A stretch of 64,000 nt of DNA from Brachionus manjavacas (GCA_019054805.1 JAHQIY010000006.1:1054001-1118000); one strand, 5' to 3'. Positions 31,500 through 41,699 are shown, counted from the stretch's first letter. Notes: a model not told the origin generated them from the sequence alone. Made by a program: numbers and translations.

Positions 31500-31557
31500 T
31501 CTAATCGTTGGGTCTATGAGGCTTGATCCATTCAAATAAATAAATAAATAGTAAAAA
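31500..31557 (+). mobile_element. LINE 3' terminus with CAAATAAATAAATAAAT tail
   Basis: AATCGTTGGGTCTATGAGGC followed by TTGATCCATT and the CAAATAAATAAATAAAT tail. A related end is at 23460-23535. The adjoining 31270-31500 region is presumably its 3'UTR. No coding block was recognised. Confidence 0.45.
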
Positions 31558-31559
31558 AA

Positions 31560-33015
31560 TTGCTCTTACAAAGTTGAAGCTTCAGGAAATAGTAAGGTAT
31601 CAATTACACAATGGAGTTGGATATTCAATGTATCTTGATTCGAAGCCTTCTTTGTATTCCTCCACTAGTTTTAAAATCAATGGAATAGAATGACTCAGTC
31701 CTGTCCTAACATATCTCTCAGTCAGCTCAAAAAGCCGATTCGAGACTATTAGTAATTTTAGTTTATTAAAAGCTTCATGATGCACGATGTTGGAGGGAGT
31801 ATCATATTTTAACTTATGGATAGATCTGACTGCTGTTTTCTGAATTCCATATTATTTTCTGAAAATGAATTCAAGCAAAGAAAAGAATAGTCTAAAATTG
31901 ATCCGACTAAAGATTTATATTAATTTCCTAGTGTGTTTTGAGTAAGACTCCATTTTTTATTTGACAATATCTTAATAATATTTAACCTTTTACTGCAGCG
32001 TTCTTTAATTTAACTTAAAATCAAATTTTATACCAAGAAACTTGATTTATTTTTGGGTCATTATTCTGTTTCCATAAATTTTTAAGTTTAGATTATCACT
32101 CTCTTTTTTGTACCTAGAGAAGACTACAAAACACGACTTTACAACTGATATCTTCATTTTCCATTTAATAAGCCATTGTTCTAGTTCGTTGGTGTATTTA
32201 TTAATCTTATTTTCATTTGATATTCACATCATGTGGTCATTCACATTTACCTTAAATGTCCTACTATCTAAAAAGGATCTAATCCAGTTAGTCAAGTAAT
32301 GATGTGGATTCATTTTAATCAATTTTAAAAGTAAACCTTTATGCCAAACCAGACTTGTCTTTAAGTCACAGTTTTAAGTCTAAGTCAGAAAAATTTAAGT
32401 CAAAGTTATGATTTAAAATTTTTTTTCATTTTTTAGTGAATTTTAGTCGAGTCAACTAATTTTCTGATTTAAAAACTAAACTTTTTATGGATTAAAATAA
32501 AAAATCATATTTATTTTTCAAATCAGAAAATTAGTTGACTCGACTAAACTTCACTAAAAAAATGAAAAAAATTTTTAAGTCATGTCTTTGACTTAAAAAA
32601 AAAAAAATAAGTCATTGACTTGACTTGACTTAAGACTTGTGGCTTTAAAACAAGTCTGTGCCAAACCCTATCAAAGGCTTTAAAATATCAAAACTTTTTT
32701 TCTATTAAATGATTCCACAATTTTTTGAATTAAAAAGAATAGATTATCTGATGTTAGCCGGTGTTTCATAAATCGAGATTGCTCCTGGATAAGGAGTGAA
32801 TTATGTTCCAAAAAATTGTATAATCTTGAATAAACTATTCGTTACAGTAACTTTCCTATACAACTCGTTATACTAATAGGTCTATAATTTAAAAGACCTT
32901 GTAAATTAGAGGTCTTTTTTTGAATCTTAGTAATGTTGCAAGTTTTCCACACTTTCGAGACCTTACCTTTTCTAAGAATCGATTGACAACGTGTTTAAAT
33001 GTGATAATCAAAGGC
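31560..33015 (-). pseudogene. LINE family A copy on the minus strand, interrupted by a MITE
   Basis: Read 5' to 3' on the minus strand: VWKTCNITKIQKKTSN and LLNYRPISITSCIGKL (from about 32960), EQSRFMKHRLTSDN, motif A remnant DRVWHKGLLLKLIKMNPHHY (split by the MITE), WIRSFLDSRTFKVNVNDHM, KWKMKISVVKSCFVVFSRYK, then SNRLFELTERYVRTGLSHSI and ESRYIEYPTPLCN near 31600. Many stops. Both ends are missing: the N-terminal part is truncated at about 33010 and no terminal hairpin was found at the 3' side. Confidence 0.8.
32342..32667. mobile_element. Fold-back MITE (308 bp) with 9-bp TSD inserted in the LINE
   Basis: The target duplication TGCCAAACC is at 32342-32350 and 32659-32667. The element (32351-32658) starts AGACTTGTCTTTAAGTCACA and ends with the inverse. 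Over about 130 bp each half is nearly the reverse complement of the other (for example TTTAGTCGAGTCAACTAATT near 32444-32464 and its complement near 32530-32550), leaving a small centre. Precise excision restores the RT motif-A region of LINE family A. It has no coding capacity. 9-bp TSDs occur in Mutator- and Merlin-type elements; which transposase mobilised it is unknown. Confidence 0.88.
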
Positions 33016-33057
33016 TAATTGACTCAGTTAATTTCATAATGACTTTAATTAAAATTT

Positions 33058-33413
33058 ACATGTGTCAGGATAGGATTTTTTTTTACTTATTGCGAGGAAC
33101 GAGCATCATAAGCAAAAATGTAAGCAAATAAAAAAAAACATCTATGCATATGAAAAATTATTCGAATACCGTTATGCCGTACAAAAAAACAGAAAAAAAC
33201 GACCAACTAATTGATTAATTGATCCAAATAAAAAAACTTAAAAATAATTAACTTTGCTAATTATCTTGGGTGTTACAAGTATAAATAGCTTTGTTTTGTA
33301 TTTCCTTCTATTGAAAATTGTAAGTTGAATAAAGCCTGAATATTTTGTTTTATTTAAACCTTTAAAAAATTTTTAAAAATTTTATTGAGACAAATTAAAA
33401 AGTATTATTTTTA
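33058..33413 (+). mobile_element. Candidate LTR/promoter upstream of a gag-like frame
   Basis: The block begins TGTGTCAGGATAGG, contains a TATA-like TATAAATAGC (about 33280-33289) and an AATAAAGCCTG (about 33326) in the order U3-R expected of an LTR, and precedes a gag-like ORF at 33570. No second LTR or primer-binding site was seen, so this could equally be an ordinary promoter. Confidence 0.3.
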
Positions 33414-33569
33414 AAATTAAATTAAAATAATAAAAATGTCCAGCATTTTTCATGTCTTTGCTTTGCTTTGTTTTTTTTTCAATATAGTTTAGTTTCGTTT
33501 AATTTAATATGATTTAATATGATTCAATTTGCTCCACTTCGAATAATTAATTGATTATAAAAAACTTCA

Positions 33570-34075
33570 ATGGCTCCTATCAAAAAGATTATTGCTGCTA
33601 AATGCAAAGATGCTTGCTTGAAGTCTATACAAAGACTAATAAATAATGAAAAAAATTACACCAGAGCATTTGTGGAGCTAAAATCAGAAGAAAAAGCAAT
33701 TGAAATTAAATTAGCAAATTTAAAAAATAAAAGAGATAGTAATAAAGCTGAACGATTAAGTAAATGTGATTTGGTAATATTTAATTTTGTTTTTTTATCT
33801 TTTGTTCTTTTTTAAAATGTAATGCATTTAAAATAATAACACTATAGTTGAATGCACAAAACGCAATATTAAATGAAATCGATTAGGATGAAAGACTAGA
33901 TGATCAGCTTGTGAATGATTCGGTTGATTTATATTTTGCTAATGTAGAAAATATGTCTAAATGAAAAGTAGTGAATGAACGAAGAAGTGAGGAAATCAGG
34001 GGACCATACGAAGTTAAATCAACAGAAATTAAATCCAGAGATTCAAAAGCTACTAAAAATAAAAAATACAATTAA
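33570..34075 (+). pseudogene. Gag-like two-part reading frame with two in-frame stops
   Basis: MAPIKKIIAAKCKDACLKSI and RAFVELKSEEKAIEIKLANL form a helical, charged N-terminus (33570-33773). A plausible 77-bp intron (GTAATATTT...ACTATAG, 33774-33850) links it, in frame, to LNAQNAILNEID, stop, DERLDDQLVNDSVDLYFANV, ENMSK, stop, then VNERRSEEIRGPYEVKS to the end. The pattern resembles the N-terminal helical region of BEL/Pao-type Gag proteins, but similarity is weak. The two nonsense codons argue against function. If the intron is not real, the first frame simply ends at 33815. Confidence 0.4.
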
Positions 34076-34080
34076 TACAA

Positions 34081-34629
34081 TTTTTTTCAAAAATAGTTTA
34101 ACTTTTAATTTTAATAATTAAAAATATATATAATAAAAATATGAACATAAATTAGATGATATAAGTATAACGGACCGTTACGAGCATAAAATCTGAAAGA
34201 TCTCTATTTTATGATAAATTAAATGATTCGCTTTATGTAAAAAGATAATTTAGCTTAATTTAATTCTATTATTTTTTTAATTTTTGTATTAATTTAAATT
34301 TTTTTTTAAATTTTGTGCCTTTGGGTTTTTAAATTAGATTTGAATAAATAAAAATAATAAATAATAATAATTTATAAAAGGTCGAGACAAAAACCCATGC
34401 TAATATTTGCTATGTATGCAGAGGTCAAATCGGACAAAAAAAATCCACTCATACGTGAACTAGTTTTGCTCCAATCGCATTTAGCCGGATATGAGAGGCC
34501 ATTGTTTGTAATGGACTTCAAAATGGCGATCACACTGATCAATAGTTTAGTACGAATTGTATTTATGTATTTATAACTCGATATTTAGTCGATTCGCAAA
34601 TTCATTTTAGCAAAGACACGAATCTCCAA
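34081..34629. promoter_or_regulatory. Upstream region of hnRNP copy 1
   Basis: AT-rich up to 34390 with a LINE-like end (TTGAATAAATAAAAATAAT, about 34340), then a less AT-rich 230-bp stretch directly before the gene that presumably holds the promoter. A TTTTAG at about 34607-34612 just before the start codon could be a 5'UTR splice acceptor. No specific factor site is claimed. Confidence 0.35.
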
Positions 34630-35688
34630 ATGAACCCGGAAAATTTGGCTGACAATCAAGACGTGAACATGGTTCAAGAGAGCACAGGAGATTCTCAAGT
34701 GGTGGACGCCGGCCAGCTGGAGCCGGAGCAATTCAGAAAGGTGTTCATCGGCGGTCTCAGTTTTAAGACCGACGACGAAGCGTTCAAGACCTACTTTTCC
34801 AAATTTGGCCAGCTAATGGACTATGTGGTAATGAAAGACAAAGAAAGCGGGAAGAGCCGCGGATTCGGTTTTGTAACATACGCCAACTCTGTCCAAGTAG
34901 ACGAGCTCATGAAGAACCGGCCGCACATCATCGACGGTCGTCAAATCGAGCCCAAACGAGCCACCCCAAGAGAGGACTCGGGCCGCCAGGAGGTCCAGGC
35001 AACAGTCAAAAAGCTCTTTGTCGGCGGCATCAGGGACACTATCAACGAGGAGGATTTGAAGACTTATTTTGGCTCCTATGGAAACGTCACCGATTGTGTG
35101 ATCATGAGAGACAAGGAAAAGAACACATCGAGGGGATTTGGATTTGTGAGTTTTGATGATTATGACCCAGTGGACAAAATTATAATCGAGAAGCATCATA
35201 CAGTGAATGGCTTGAATTTGCAGTGTCAGAAAGCGTTGCCCAAAGATGGCAATCAGTCAAATAACAAGCCGCATCAAAGCAGAGGCGGACACAACAACAA
35301 CTTTAATGGGTTTAATAGCAACGGTTTTATGAACAATAACAGAAATGGCTCGTTTCCGATGAATAGTAACTTTGGCGGTAATGGGATGAATTTTGGAGGA
35401 AACTTTAACCAGTTTCAAATGGGTGGTAATAAAATGAATGGCAATCGGAATGGAAATGGTAATTCGGGCGGTCCGGTGCGACCGTCGGGCAAGTTTGGGA
35501 ATAGGCAACAGGGTCCGTATAACGGGTCAAACAGAGGCGGGCCTAAGGGTCAGCGGGGCAGGGGTTTTAGCAGAGGTAATGGCAAGAACATGAATAATAT
35601 GAGCGCAATGAATCAAATGGGAAATATGAGCATGAGTATGAATCAAATGAATCCGATGAATCCCATGATGGGCAACAATGTCATGTAA
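34630..35688 (+). CDS. hnRNP A/B-type RNA-binding protein, copy 1 (two RRMs + Gly/Asn/Met-rich tail)
   Basis: 352 aa, single exon. RRM1 (about residues 34-112) has RNP2 VFIGGL and RNP1 [11 protein letters not shown]2 (about 122-198) has RNP2 LFVGGI and RNP1 RGFGFVSF. The linker [20 protein letters not shown] and [19 protein letters not shown] are diagnostic of the hnRNP A1/A2B1/squid group. The C-terminal 150 residues are Gly/Asn-rich with RGG-like [10 protein letters not shown], then a run of N-M repeats ([14 protein letters not shown]). Such proteins bind nascent RNA and act in splicing, export and localisation; the low-complexity tail supports condensation. Codon usage is more GC-rich than the flanks, indicating constraint. 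No intron at the conserved GPY-x-G position that is split in copy 3. Confidence 0.92.
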   Translation: MNPENLADNQDVNMVQESTGDSQVVDAGQLEPEQFRKVFIGGLSFKTDDEAFKTYFSKFGQLMDYVVMKDKESGKSRGFGFVTYANSVQVDELMKNRPHIIDGRQIEPKRATPREDSGRQEVQATVKKLFVGGIRDTINEEDLKTYFGSYGNVTDCVIMRDKEKNTSRGFGFVSFDDYDPVDKIIIEKHHTVNGLNLQCQKALPKDGNQSNNKPHQSRGGHNNNFNGFNSNGFMNNNRNGSFPMNSNFGGNGMNFGGNFNQFQMGGNKMNGNRNGNGNSGGPVRPSGKFGNRQQGPYNGSNRGGPKGQRGRGFSRGNGKNMNNMSAMNQMGNMSMSMNQMNPMNPMMGNNVM

Positions 35689-35796
35689 TGGTTTGTGTGT
35701 ATTTTGAAGCTGACCTATATACTTATATCTATTTTCTATGTATCTTTTTATTTGTTGATTTTTTAATTGTTTTTTTATCTTCTAATTTTTTGGGTT

Positions 35797-35802
35797 AATA
35801 AA
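35797..35802 (+). terminator. Polyadenylation signal of hnRNP copy 1
   Basis: AATAAA 109 bp after the stop codon, followed by a T-rich stretch, on the coding strand. Confidence 0.55.
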
Positions 35803-36116
35803 TCATTTTTCTTTATTTAATACATAATAATAGTTTTAAAAAGCCTCGAAAGGTAATTGAAATAGAAAAAAATAAATTTTATTTAAATGATAATTCAGAT
35901 TTGATTTTCTTGTCGCATTTAGTAGCAAAAATTTAGAGTGTGTGTTAAAATATCCATTTTACAAAAGTATCTTGATATATTCAAGGTTAATCAGTAGGCT
36001 ACTGTCCATTTATTTTTCAAGACTCATTTACACTTCATTTATTTGATTATCTAAAAAAAATACAAATATTCTTTTTTAAATAAATTTAAGAAATAAAATT
36101 TAAGAAATCTAAATTG

Positions 36117-37405
36117 GTTTAATTTGTTGTGTTTGAATTACAAAATGTATCCAAAGTTGAAAAGTGCGATGCTTCGAATATTTTTTTCAGATTGAAAAAA
36201 AAATAATTTTAAGTTAATATTGCAAGCATAATCATATTTGAAATTAAACTCTTTAATGAAATAGAATGAGTTTAATTTTTATTTGGAAATTTGAAAAAAA
36301 CGTTTAAAATTCTTTTTTAACTTTAAAATAATTCATTCATTTATTATCTACAGAGCAAATGCTCCTTCAGAATAAAAACACATGAAATAACTAAAAAAAA
36401 GCTAAATAATATGAAATAAAATCAAAAATGAACAAAAATAAAAAATCAATAAAAAAGATAAATAATTCATTCAGATTAAAGTTTATATTCAATCGTTGAA
36501 ATACTGGTTCACCCAATTTTTTAGTTCAAAATAGAATTTGGTGAACAAATTTCAAATTGTATGAACAAATTCATAAAACTATTTAATAAATGAATTCCTA
36601 ATTCTCGAAACTGATATAAAAATCAATTAATAATTTTTTTTTTGAAGGAGCTTGAGAAATAGCATTTGCTCTGATCTGATAGACTTGGTATTACTCTTTC
36701 CAAAATCCAAAATACCCAAATGCGCTCCATTCTTAAATCTTTGCCTTTCAGTAAAAATATTAAAATTTAAGAAAATTAAAATTAATTTTTCACCCTTCAA
36801 GTTTTTGACTTTGGGGAACATAGATTCATCTATTTCGCAAAATTTTCCTCCGCCCAACTTTAAATTTTCTCCAACATTAACAAGGTGAACCATGGTTCAA
36901 CTAACCGACTAGACTGGAAAAATTTTACTTTTTTCTTTATAAATTTTGAGTTTAGTGATAATTGACGTTCATTTGATGCATTTTAACAAAAACTCTATTT
37001 AAGAAAAATGAAAAAAAGAGTTTAGATAGTTTTTTAAACTACAAATATATCTTGTTTAATCATGTTACTAGTTTATAATTTATAATTTATATTTTTGTAG
37101 CAATTTACGATATGTCTGACAATTCTTACTTTATATTTTAATAACAATTATTGTACAATTAGATTTAATTCTCAAATCAATAATTTTTAATCAATAAAGC
37201 GTTTGAAACTCAGATATTATCTTTAAGGATCATCATATCACAAAAGTCAATTTATAAAAAAAAAACAAAATTTTTCATTTTTGCAAAATTAACTTAAAAT
37301 TATTTTTTTATTTGAAACTGAAAAAATAATTTGAAACATCACCCTTCTTCAATGTTATTTGAACATTGGATACATTTTGTAATTCAAACACAAAAAATTA
37401 ATTTA
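36117..37405. mobile_element. Merlin-like DNA transposon, copy 2, with remnant DDE fragment
   Basis: Ends: GTTTGAATTACAAAATGTAT (about 36129) and its inverse at about 37369-37390, with ATCCAAAGTTGAA and GTGCGATG nearby, matching copy 1. Interior landmarks shared with copy 1 are the LINE-like hairpin on the minus strand (36352-36371), TTCATTCAGATTAAAGTTTA and a CCGACTAGAC motif. Copy 2 is about 450 bp longer and keeps a piece of transposase at 36640-36893. A stretch near 37020-37230 is private to this copy. Confidence 0.65.
36627..36893 (-). pseudogene. ISXO2/Merlin-type DDE transposase fragment
   Basis: The minus strand reads KLGGGKFCEIDESMFPKVKN, then LKGEKL. The GG-x-x-x-E-I-D-E-S-x-F-x-K-x-K motif surrounds the first catalytic Asp of ISXO2-like (IS1595/IS1016/Merlin) transposases. 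The remaining 50 codons (RFKNGAHLGILDFGKS...) do not match the rest of the catalytic core, and the other two catalytic acids are absent. The upstream zinc ribbon of the family is also missing. The fragment supplies the family identity of the surrounding inverted-repeat element. Confidence 0.6.
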
Positions 37406-37695
37406 AATTAGATTTTTTCCATTTAAATTAAAAATTTTCGTAAAATAAATCAAATTTATCGAATAATTTACTTGCTCTTTTGTAAATTAAGTTTATATAA
37501 TTAAATAAAGACATTTTAAAATGATTAAAAGTAAAATTGATTTTTCAAAATTATTAATTAATTTTGGAAAAAGTAAGAGAATGTGATTTGATCTAGCACC
37601 ATTTTGTACCAATTTATCCGAGTTCCGTAAATTCCATTTTGATTTTCTTGAATAATTTTTTTTAAAGTTGATCTTTTAAGATTGTAGGTGCATTA
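37406..37695. other. AT-rich spacer
   Basis: No reading frame, repeat or motif of note between the Merlin-like copy and the RT remnant. Confidence 0.5.
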
Positions 37696-37699
37696 TCAA

Positions 37700-38265
37700 A
37701 CTTCAAAATTTTAAATGAAAATGTTAATAATTTTGATAAAAAGCGACGTTGAAAGGAAAATAAATTATATTTTTCTAAGAAATTGTTTACATTATTAAAG
37801 TCTTAACCAAAAGAATCAAAATTAAAAAGTTTGTGTAAACTAGTATAATAAAAATTACAAATTTTTTGAAGAATAGGCTTGCTGAAATAAATAATAAATG
37901 AAAGGCAATAGTCAAAATAAGGTAAGATAAAAGTTTTAATAAATTGAATTTTCACTGAAGTTGATTAGTAAAATAACCTTTTTATTGAATAGAGTTTTTT
38001 ACTAATCAAAAGAAATACATTCGAGGCATGCTTCCTGAAGGTTAACTCGTTGTCAATTGTAACTCCCAAAAGTTTTAATTCTTTTACTACAGAAACTTGA
38101 ATATTTTTAATAATTATGGACGATGGGAATATAACTCTATTATTTGTAACAAACATACAAAATGTTTTGGCCCAATTTATGTCAAACTTGTTGAAGTTAC
38201 ACCAGGATGCAATTGTTTTAATAAAAATTTTAAACTTTTTAATTTTTGGCTTTAAAATATTTCAA
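37700..38265 (-). pseudogene. Jockey-like RT C-terminal fragment, fourth LINE family
   Basis: On the minus strand: FNKFDINWAKTFCMFVTNNR, VVKELKLLGVTIDNELTFRK, SKKLYSIKRLFY, stop, KIQFIKTFILPYFDYCLSFI and ILQKICN. These correspond to the post-palm W-S-K-T-x-x-M and L-L-G-V-T-I-D...F and PYFDYC blocks of jockey-group RTs. One or more stops are present. The copy has neither palm motifs nor a recognisable tail. Confidence 0.7.
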
Positions 38266-38329
38266 ATGTGAATACTATCAAGTACAGATTTTTTCAAGTG
38301 AGTTGAGTGCAATAAAATATTAACTTATT

Positions 38330-38700
38330 ATGACTTACTGAAACACAGGAAATTGATTAAGCCATTGAAAATGACAATAAAAATTTAAGCCTTAATTTTA
38401 CAATGACTTATTTGAATTTTTCTCAGAACTACGATATAGCAGAATATAATCTCCATACTTGTTTAATGTGTCCTGATTTGAAAGTTGGTGCAAAGATTGG
38501 TGAGATAAATTTGTCCATTCTTGCCTACTTCGATGTTATAGTCTTATTATCACCATCGAAAAAACACATTTGCTAAGAACTTGTGGAAAATTTGCCAATG
38601 ACTGGAAAATAGATTTAATGCCTCTAAATCGGTATAAATCTTATTCGAAAAAAAAGTACAAGTTTTAAAACAGATTTTAAATTAAATGGCCCTACGATTG
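38330..38700 (+). pseudogene. RT palm fragment of another non-LTR element
   Basis: The plus strand around 38487-38580 reads KVGAKIGEIN, LSILAYFDVIVLLSPSKKHI (motif C, where YADDIVLL is expected; here the catalytic AspAsp is corrupted to FDV), followed by frame-shifted NLWKICQ and LENRFNASKSV. Different from families A and B. Heavily mutated. Confidence 0.55.
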
Positions 38701-38975
38701 TAAAATGGATATTTTACTGTCTATTAATTTTTATTTCAATTTGTCCATGGGACTTAAACTTTATTTAAAAAAACAAATAGAGGAATAAACAGGCTCTTTA
38801 TAAAGGTAATCAATTGAACAGTAGAACAAAAGAGGCATTTAACTAAAAAAAAAAGGCCGCATATTAAAGCGTCATTTATTTTGATTAAACGTCAATAAAA
38901 TAAATGTAAATTAAATGTATTAATTGTCATTGAAAAGAATAAATGTAATTTAAATGTATTAATTGTCATAGTCAA

Positions 38976-39365
38976 AATGGTAACTTATTTCAATGAACCA
39001 TGGCCCGAATCTTACGACCCCAATAAATAGTTTTATGGGGAATCGGGGGGTTATGAAGATATTCATGAGGCTTTCGATGAATAAATTGAAGCTCAAGACA
39101 ACTTAAGGAACACTTTAATTGAAACTGAGGTAGAAGAAGGTAATAATGAGACTACCCTAGCAGCAAATTCCTACAATAACGCTGTTATCCCATTTAATAA
39201 TGTGGAAGCATATAATTGGTGTTGATTAAAGCCAAGGATTATTCGAGTCCTTTCCAGCTGAAGCTTGCGACATACCTTTAGGAAAATAAAGAGGAGTAGG
39301 ACGACCAAAAAAGGAATTAAAAGCATCAGCAATGAAATAATTGAAAATGTATTCTTAATTTTTTT
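38976..39365 (+). pseudogene. Internally deleted transposase remnant of Mutator-like copy 1
   Basis: From ATG 38976: MVTYFNEPWPESYDPNK, stop, FYGESGGYEDIHEAFDE, stop, IEAQDNLRNTLIETEVEEGN and NAVIPFNNVEAYNW, an acidic N-terminal-type region. It then jumps directly to a frame-shifted CDIPLGK, stop, RGVGRPKKELKASAMK, which matches the VPLGENRKRGKP tail that follows the SWIM finger at 6.6 kb. The DDE core and SWIM finger are gone. The minus-strand relative at 29.5-29.8 kb has the same structure. Confidence 0.6.
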
Positions 39366-39394
39366 ATGCTTAAAATTTTTTTTTTATGACTCTT

Positions 39395-39575
39395 TACTTT
39401 ATTTATTTTATTTATTTATTTATTTATTTCAATTAACGCCAAACGACGATGAAAAATTGTTATGAATTAGTAAAAGTAAAAGTCCCATGGACAAAAAAGA
39501 AAATATGTAAGACAAAAAAAAGATTATGAAATGATATGAAAAAAAAAAAAAAAAGTTTCGATTATCTTATTATTT
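39395..39575 (-). mobile_element. LINE 3' terminus on the minus strand (fifth tail type)
   Basis: Read on the minus strand, TTTTCATCGTCGTTTGGCGT, then TAATTGAAATAAATAAATAA. The same end type (TCGCCAAATCTGGCGTAATT...GAAATAAATAAA) occurs at about 57560-57605, also minus. Only the tail and a short 3'UTR are recognisable. Confidence 0.55.
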
Positions 39576-39894
39576 ATTTTAAAATTACAAGTCGAGTCAA
39601 CTTCAGTTTCTTCCAATATTAACCGTAAGTCTATTATTAAAATTTATCATTTATTTGATTTAAGCCAGATAGGCAGAATTACATAAGATAAAAAAGTAAA
39701 CTTTATAACATTTAATTTTATTATGTGATAACTAATTACTTAAAATGACAACTATTACTTTTAATTTACGATTCATACATTCAATTGACTAATTAATATA
39801 AATAAATGACGATTTGATCTTTTTTTAGTTGACGTTTAATCAAAATAAATGACACTTTAATATATTTTCAAAAAAAAACTACTAAATTTTTTTT

Positions 39895-41290
39895 CATTTT
39901 ACTAAAAACTTACCTTCAAAATTAATTCGACTTATGTCACCATAAATTTTTTAAAATTAATGAAGATGCAAGCAAAACACATGATAGTAGTTATATTATT
40001 TGTATATACTTTTTAGAATAAGTTCATCCATTCTTGAGTCTTTTTTTTTCAGTTGCCTGCGGTGTTAACCAATTTCTTAATAAATCTTCATAGATATTTA
40101 AAAAATCTTTCCAAAATTTATGTATTTGCTTGCTCATATCAATTACCTGAAAGTCATTTTGAATGCTAATTCTTTTGAAAATCTTTAATTTTTTGGATCT
40201 CTTGTAATTGTGACTACGATTTTTTTGATTCTGATGGTGTAGGTGATGATGAAGACGATACTGATTAAACTGATTTAGAAAGCAAATTTCGTTTTTCAGA
40301 ATTCTGGCTCAAAAATTTATGACGCTACAAGCATTACCAACGAACCACTATCAGCTGTTTTCAATTACTCAGTTCTTGGCCTTATCTAAAAGTATATAAC
40401 TTTTTTTTTTCAGTCTGAGAACTTAAAATGTAGCTCTTTAATACCAAAAGACCCGAAAAGTTTTTTGTACATTTTTTCACTATTAAAAAGAAAGTTAAAT
40501 TAAATAAAAACCCAGCAAAAAATAATCGAATTTTTTTACTCCAATTTAATATCAAAAATGGAATATAAATTTTAAAAAGATTTAATTAAATTAATAATTA
40601 AACATTAAAAAAGACTTTAAGGCGTTTTTTAGACTTGTCAAAAAGTGTTTTTCACTAATTTTGTCCATTAATTTTTAAAATGTTTTAATTAATTAATTAT
40701 TTTATATTCATAATAACAAAGAATTGTAGAATAAAAGATAAAAAAAGGTGCCGAAAAAATTCTTTGTTTTTACTTTAAATAAATAGAATTTTTAAAGACT
40801 TCTCGAGTCTTAAATGGTAAAAAAAATTGGATCTTCTAGTCTCAAAGAAAAAAGCCATATTTATTATAAAATTAGTAAGCAAAAACTATGACAGAACATT
40901 TAGATCTTTAACGATTTAAAAAAACGGTCCACCAGGTGTTAAGTATTTAACTTTCAAGTTAAATTTTAAACTGAAAAATAAATAAATTTCTTATGGCTGT
41001 TTTAATAATTAAAATACAAAATAATCAATCTGTACTGACAATTTTTTGAAAATTAATTGTCAATTATTTTTCAAAAAATTGGTCAAAAGACAGAGCACCC
41101 GAAAAAGCAAACTGTCGAAATTTTGAAACTAAGGTTTTCAATTGACTTCAAATATCAAAACCGATAATATAATCAAACTCAAAGTAATTCATATTACTAT
41201 ACTCATGCCAACTTGCAATTTGAGCTAACAAAAGAGAAAGTCGAATATTACATTTTAATAATATTATAACTTATTTTTCTTTCTTATGTT
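39895..41290. other. AT-rich region without supported gene
   Basis: One short acidic frame (about 40220-40270, YDFFDSDGVGDDEDDTD then stop) stands out but has no continuation. The last 200 bp are the presumed 3'UTR of the LINE end that follows. Confidence 0.4.
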
Positions 41291-41292
41291 TT

Positions 41293-41365
41293 TTCTTTAC
41301 ATTTTTATTTTTTTTTAATCTGAAGGAGCTTTAGCCCGGCACAGATAACTATAAAAATATATAAA
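41293..41365 (+). mobile_element. LINE family A 3' end (5'-truncated to the 3'UTR)
   Basis: T-rich stretch, then the terminal hairpin CTGAAGGAGCTTTAGCCCGG (41320-41339) with CACAGATAAC and an A/T tail. No coding part remains upstream. Confidence 0.7.
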
Positions 41366-41414
41366 TAATTACATTTTAAAATTATACTTTCAAAAGAACT
41401 ATATGTATCTTCAT

Positions 41415-41695
41415 GCAATTGGTATATCTTATCGTTATAAGCTGAATGAAATTCAAGAGTCTGCGAAAATTATACCAATTGATCAAAAAAGAAAAAGACG
41501 CAGGTCAAAAAAACTACATCAGCTCTCTTCTATCAAGACGATATAGAGACAAATGTTGATGATGTTGTTCTAGATGTTGAAAAAAGCAACCACGAAAAAG
41601 TAACGATCCCAATTCAATCTGATGAACCGATGGAAGCTCAAAAGCCGCCAAAAAATAAAATCTGGTAGACCACGAAAAAAAATAAAATTGTTATT
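41415..41695 (+). pseudogene. SWIM/MULE-type transposase tail remnant
   Basis: An open plus-strand frame without a start codon reads ISYRYKLNEIQESAKIIPID, QKRKRRRSKKTTSALFYQDD, IETNVDDVVLDVEKSNHEKV and TIPIQSDEPMEAQKPPKNK. A one-base shift then gives KSGRPRKKIK. Basic [K/R]-x-G-R-P motifs bracketing an acidic linker match the tails at 6.4 and 9.2 kb. The SWIM finger itself is missing. It follows a LINE 3' end by about 50 bp, so the LINE probably landed in or beside this element. Confidence 0.55.
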
Positions 41696-41699
41696 TTTA

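Larger units (their letters stand above)
38838..39890 (+). mobile_element. Mutator-like derivative, copy 1
   Basis: Left end: GGCCGCATATTAAAGCGTCA (about 38855), TTTATTTTGATTAAACGTCA, then ATGTATTAATTGTCATT repeated twice. Right end (inverted): ATATTAAAGTGTCATTTATT and TTGATTAAACGTCAACTAAA ending near 39880. The two ends share about 40 bp. The decayed coding region lies at 38976-39360. A LINE 3' end on the minus strand occupies about 39400-39560. The flanks are A-runs, so no TSD is claimed. Confidence 0.75.

Noticed and set aside
34813-35508. Minus-strand frames inside hnRNP copy 1 (and equivalents in copies 2 and 3)
   Set aside because: Antisense shadows of the conserved RRM and Gly/Asn-rich coding sequence.
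36652-36888. 78-codon plus-strand frame opposite the DDE fragment
   Set aside because: Antisense of the EIDES-containing frame; no independent support.
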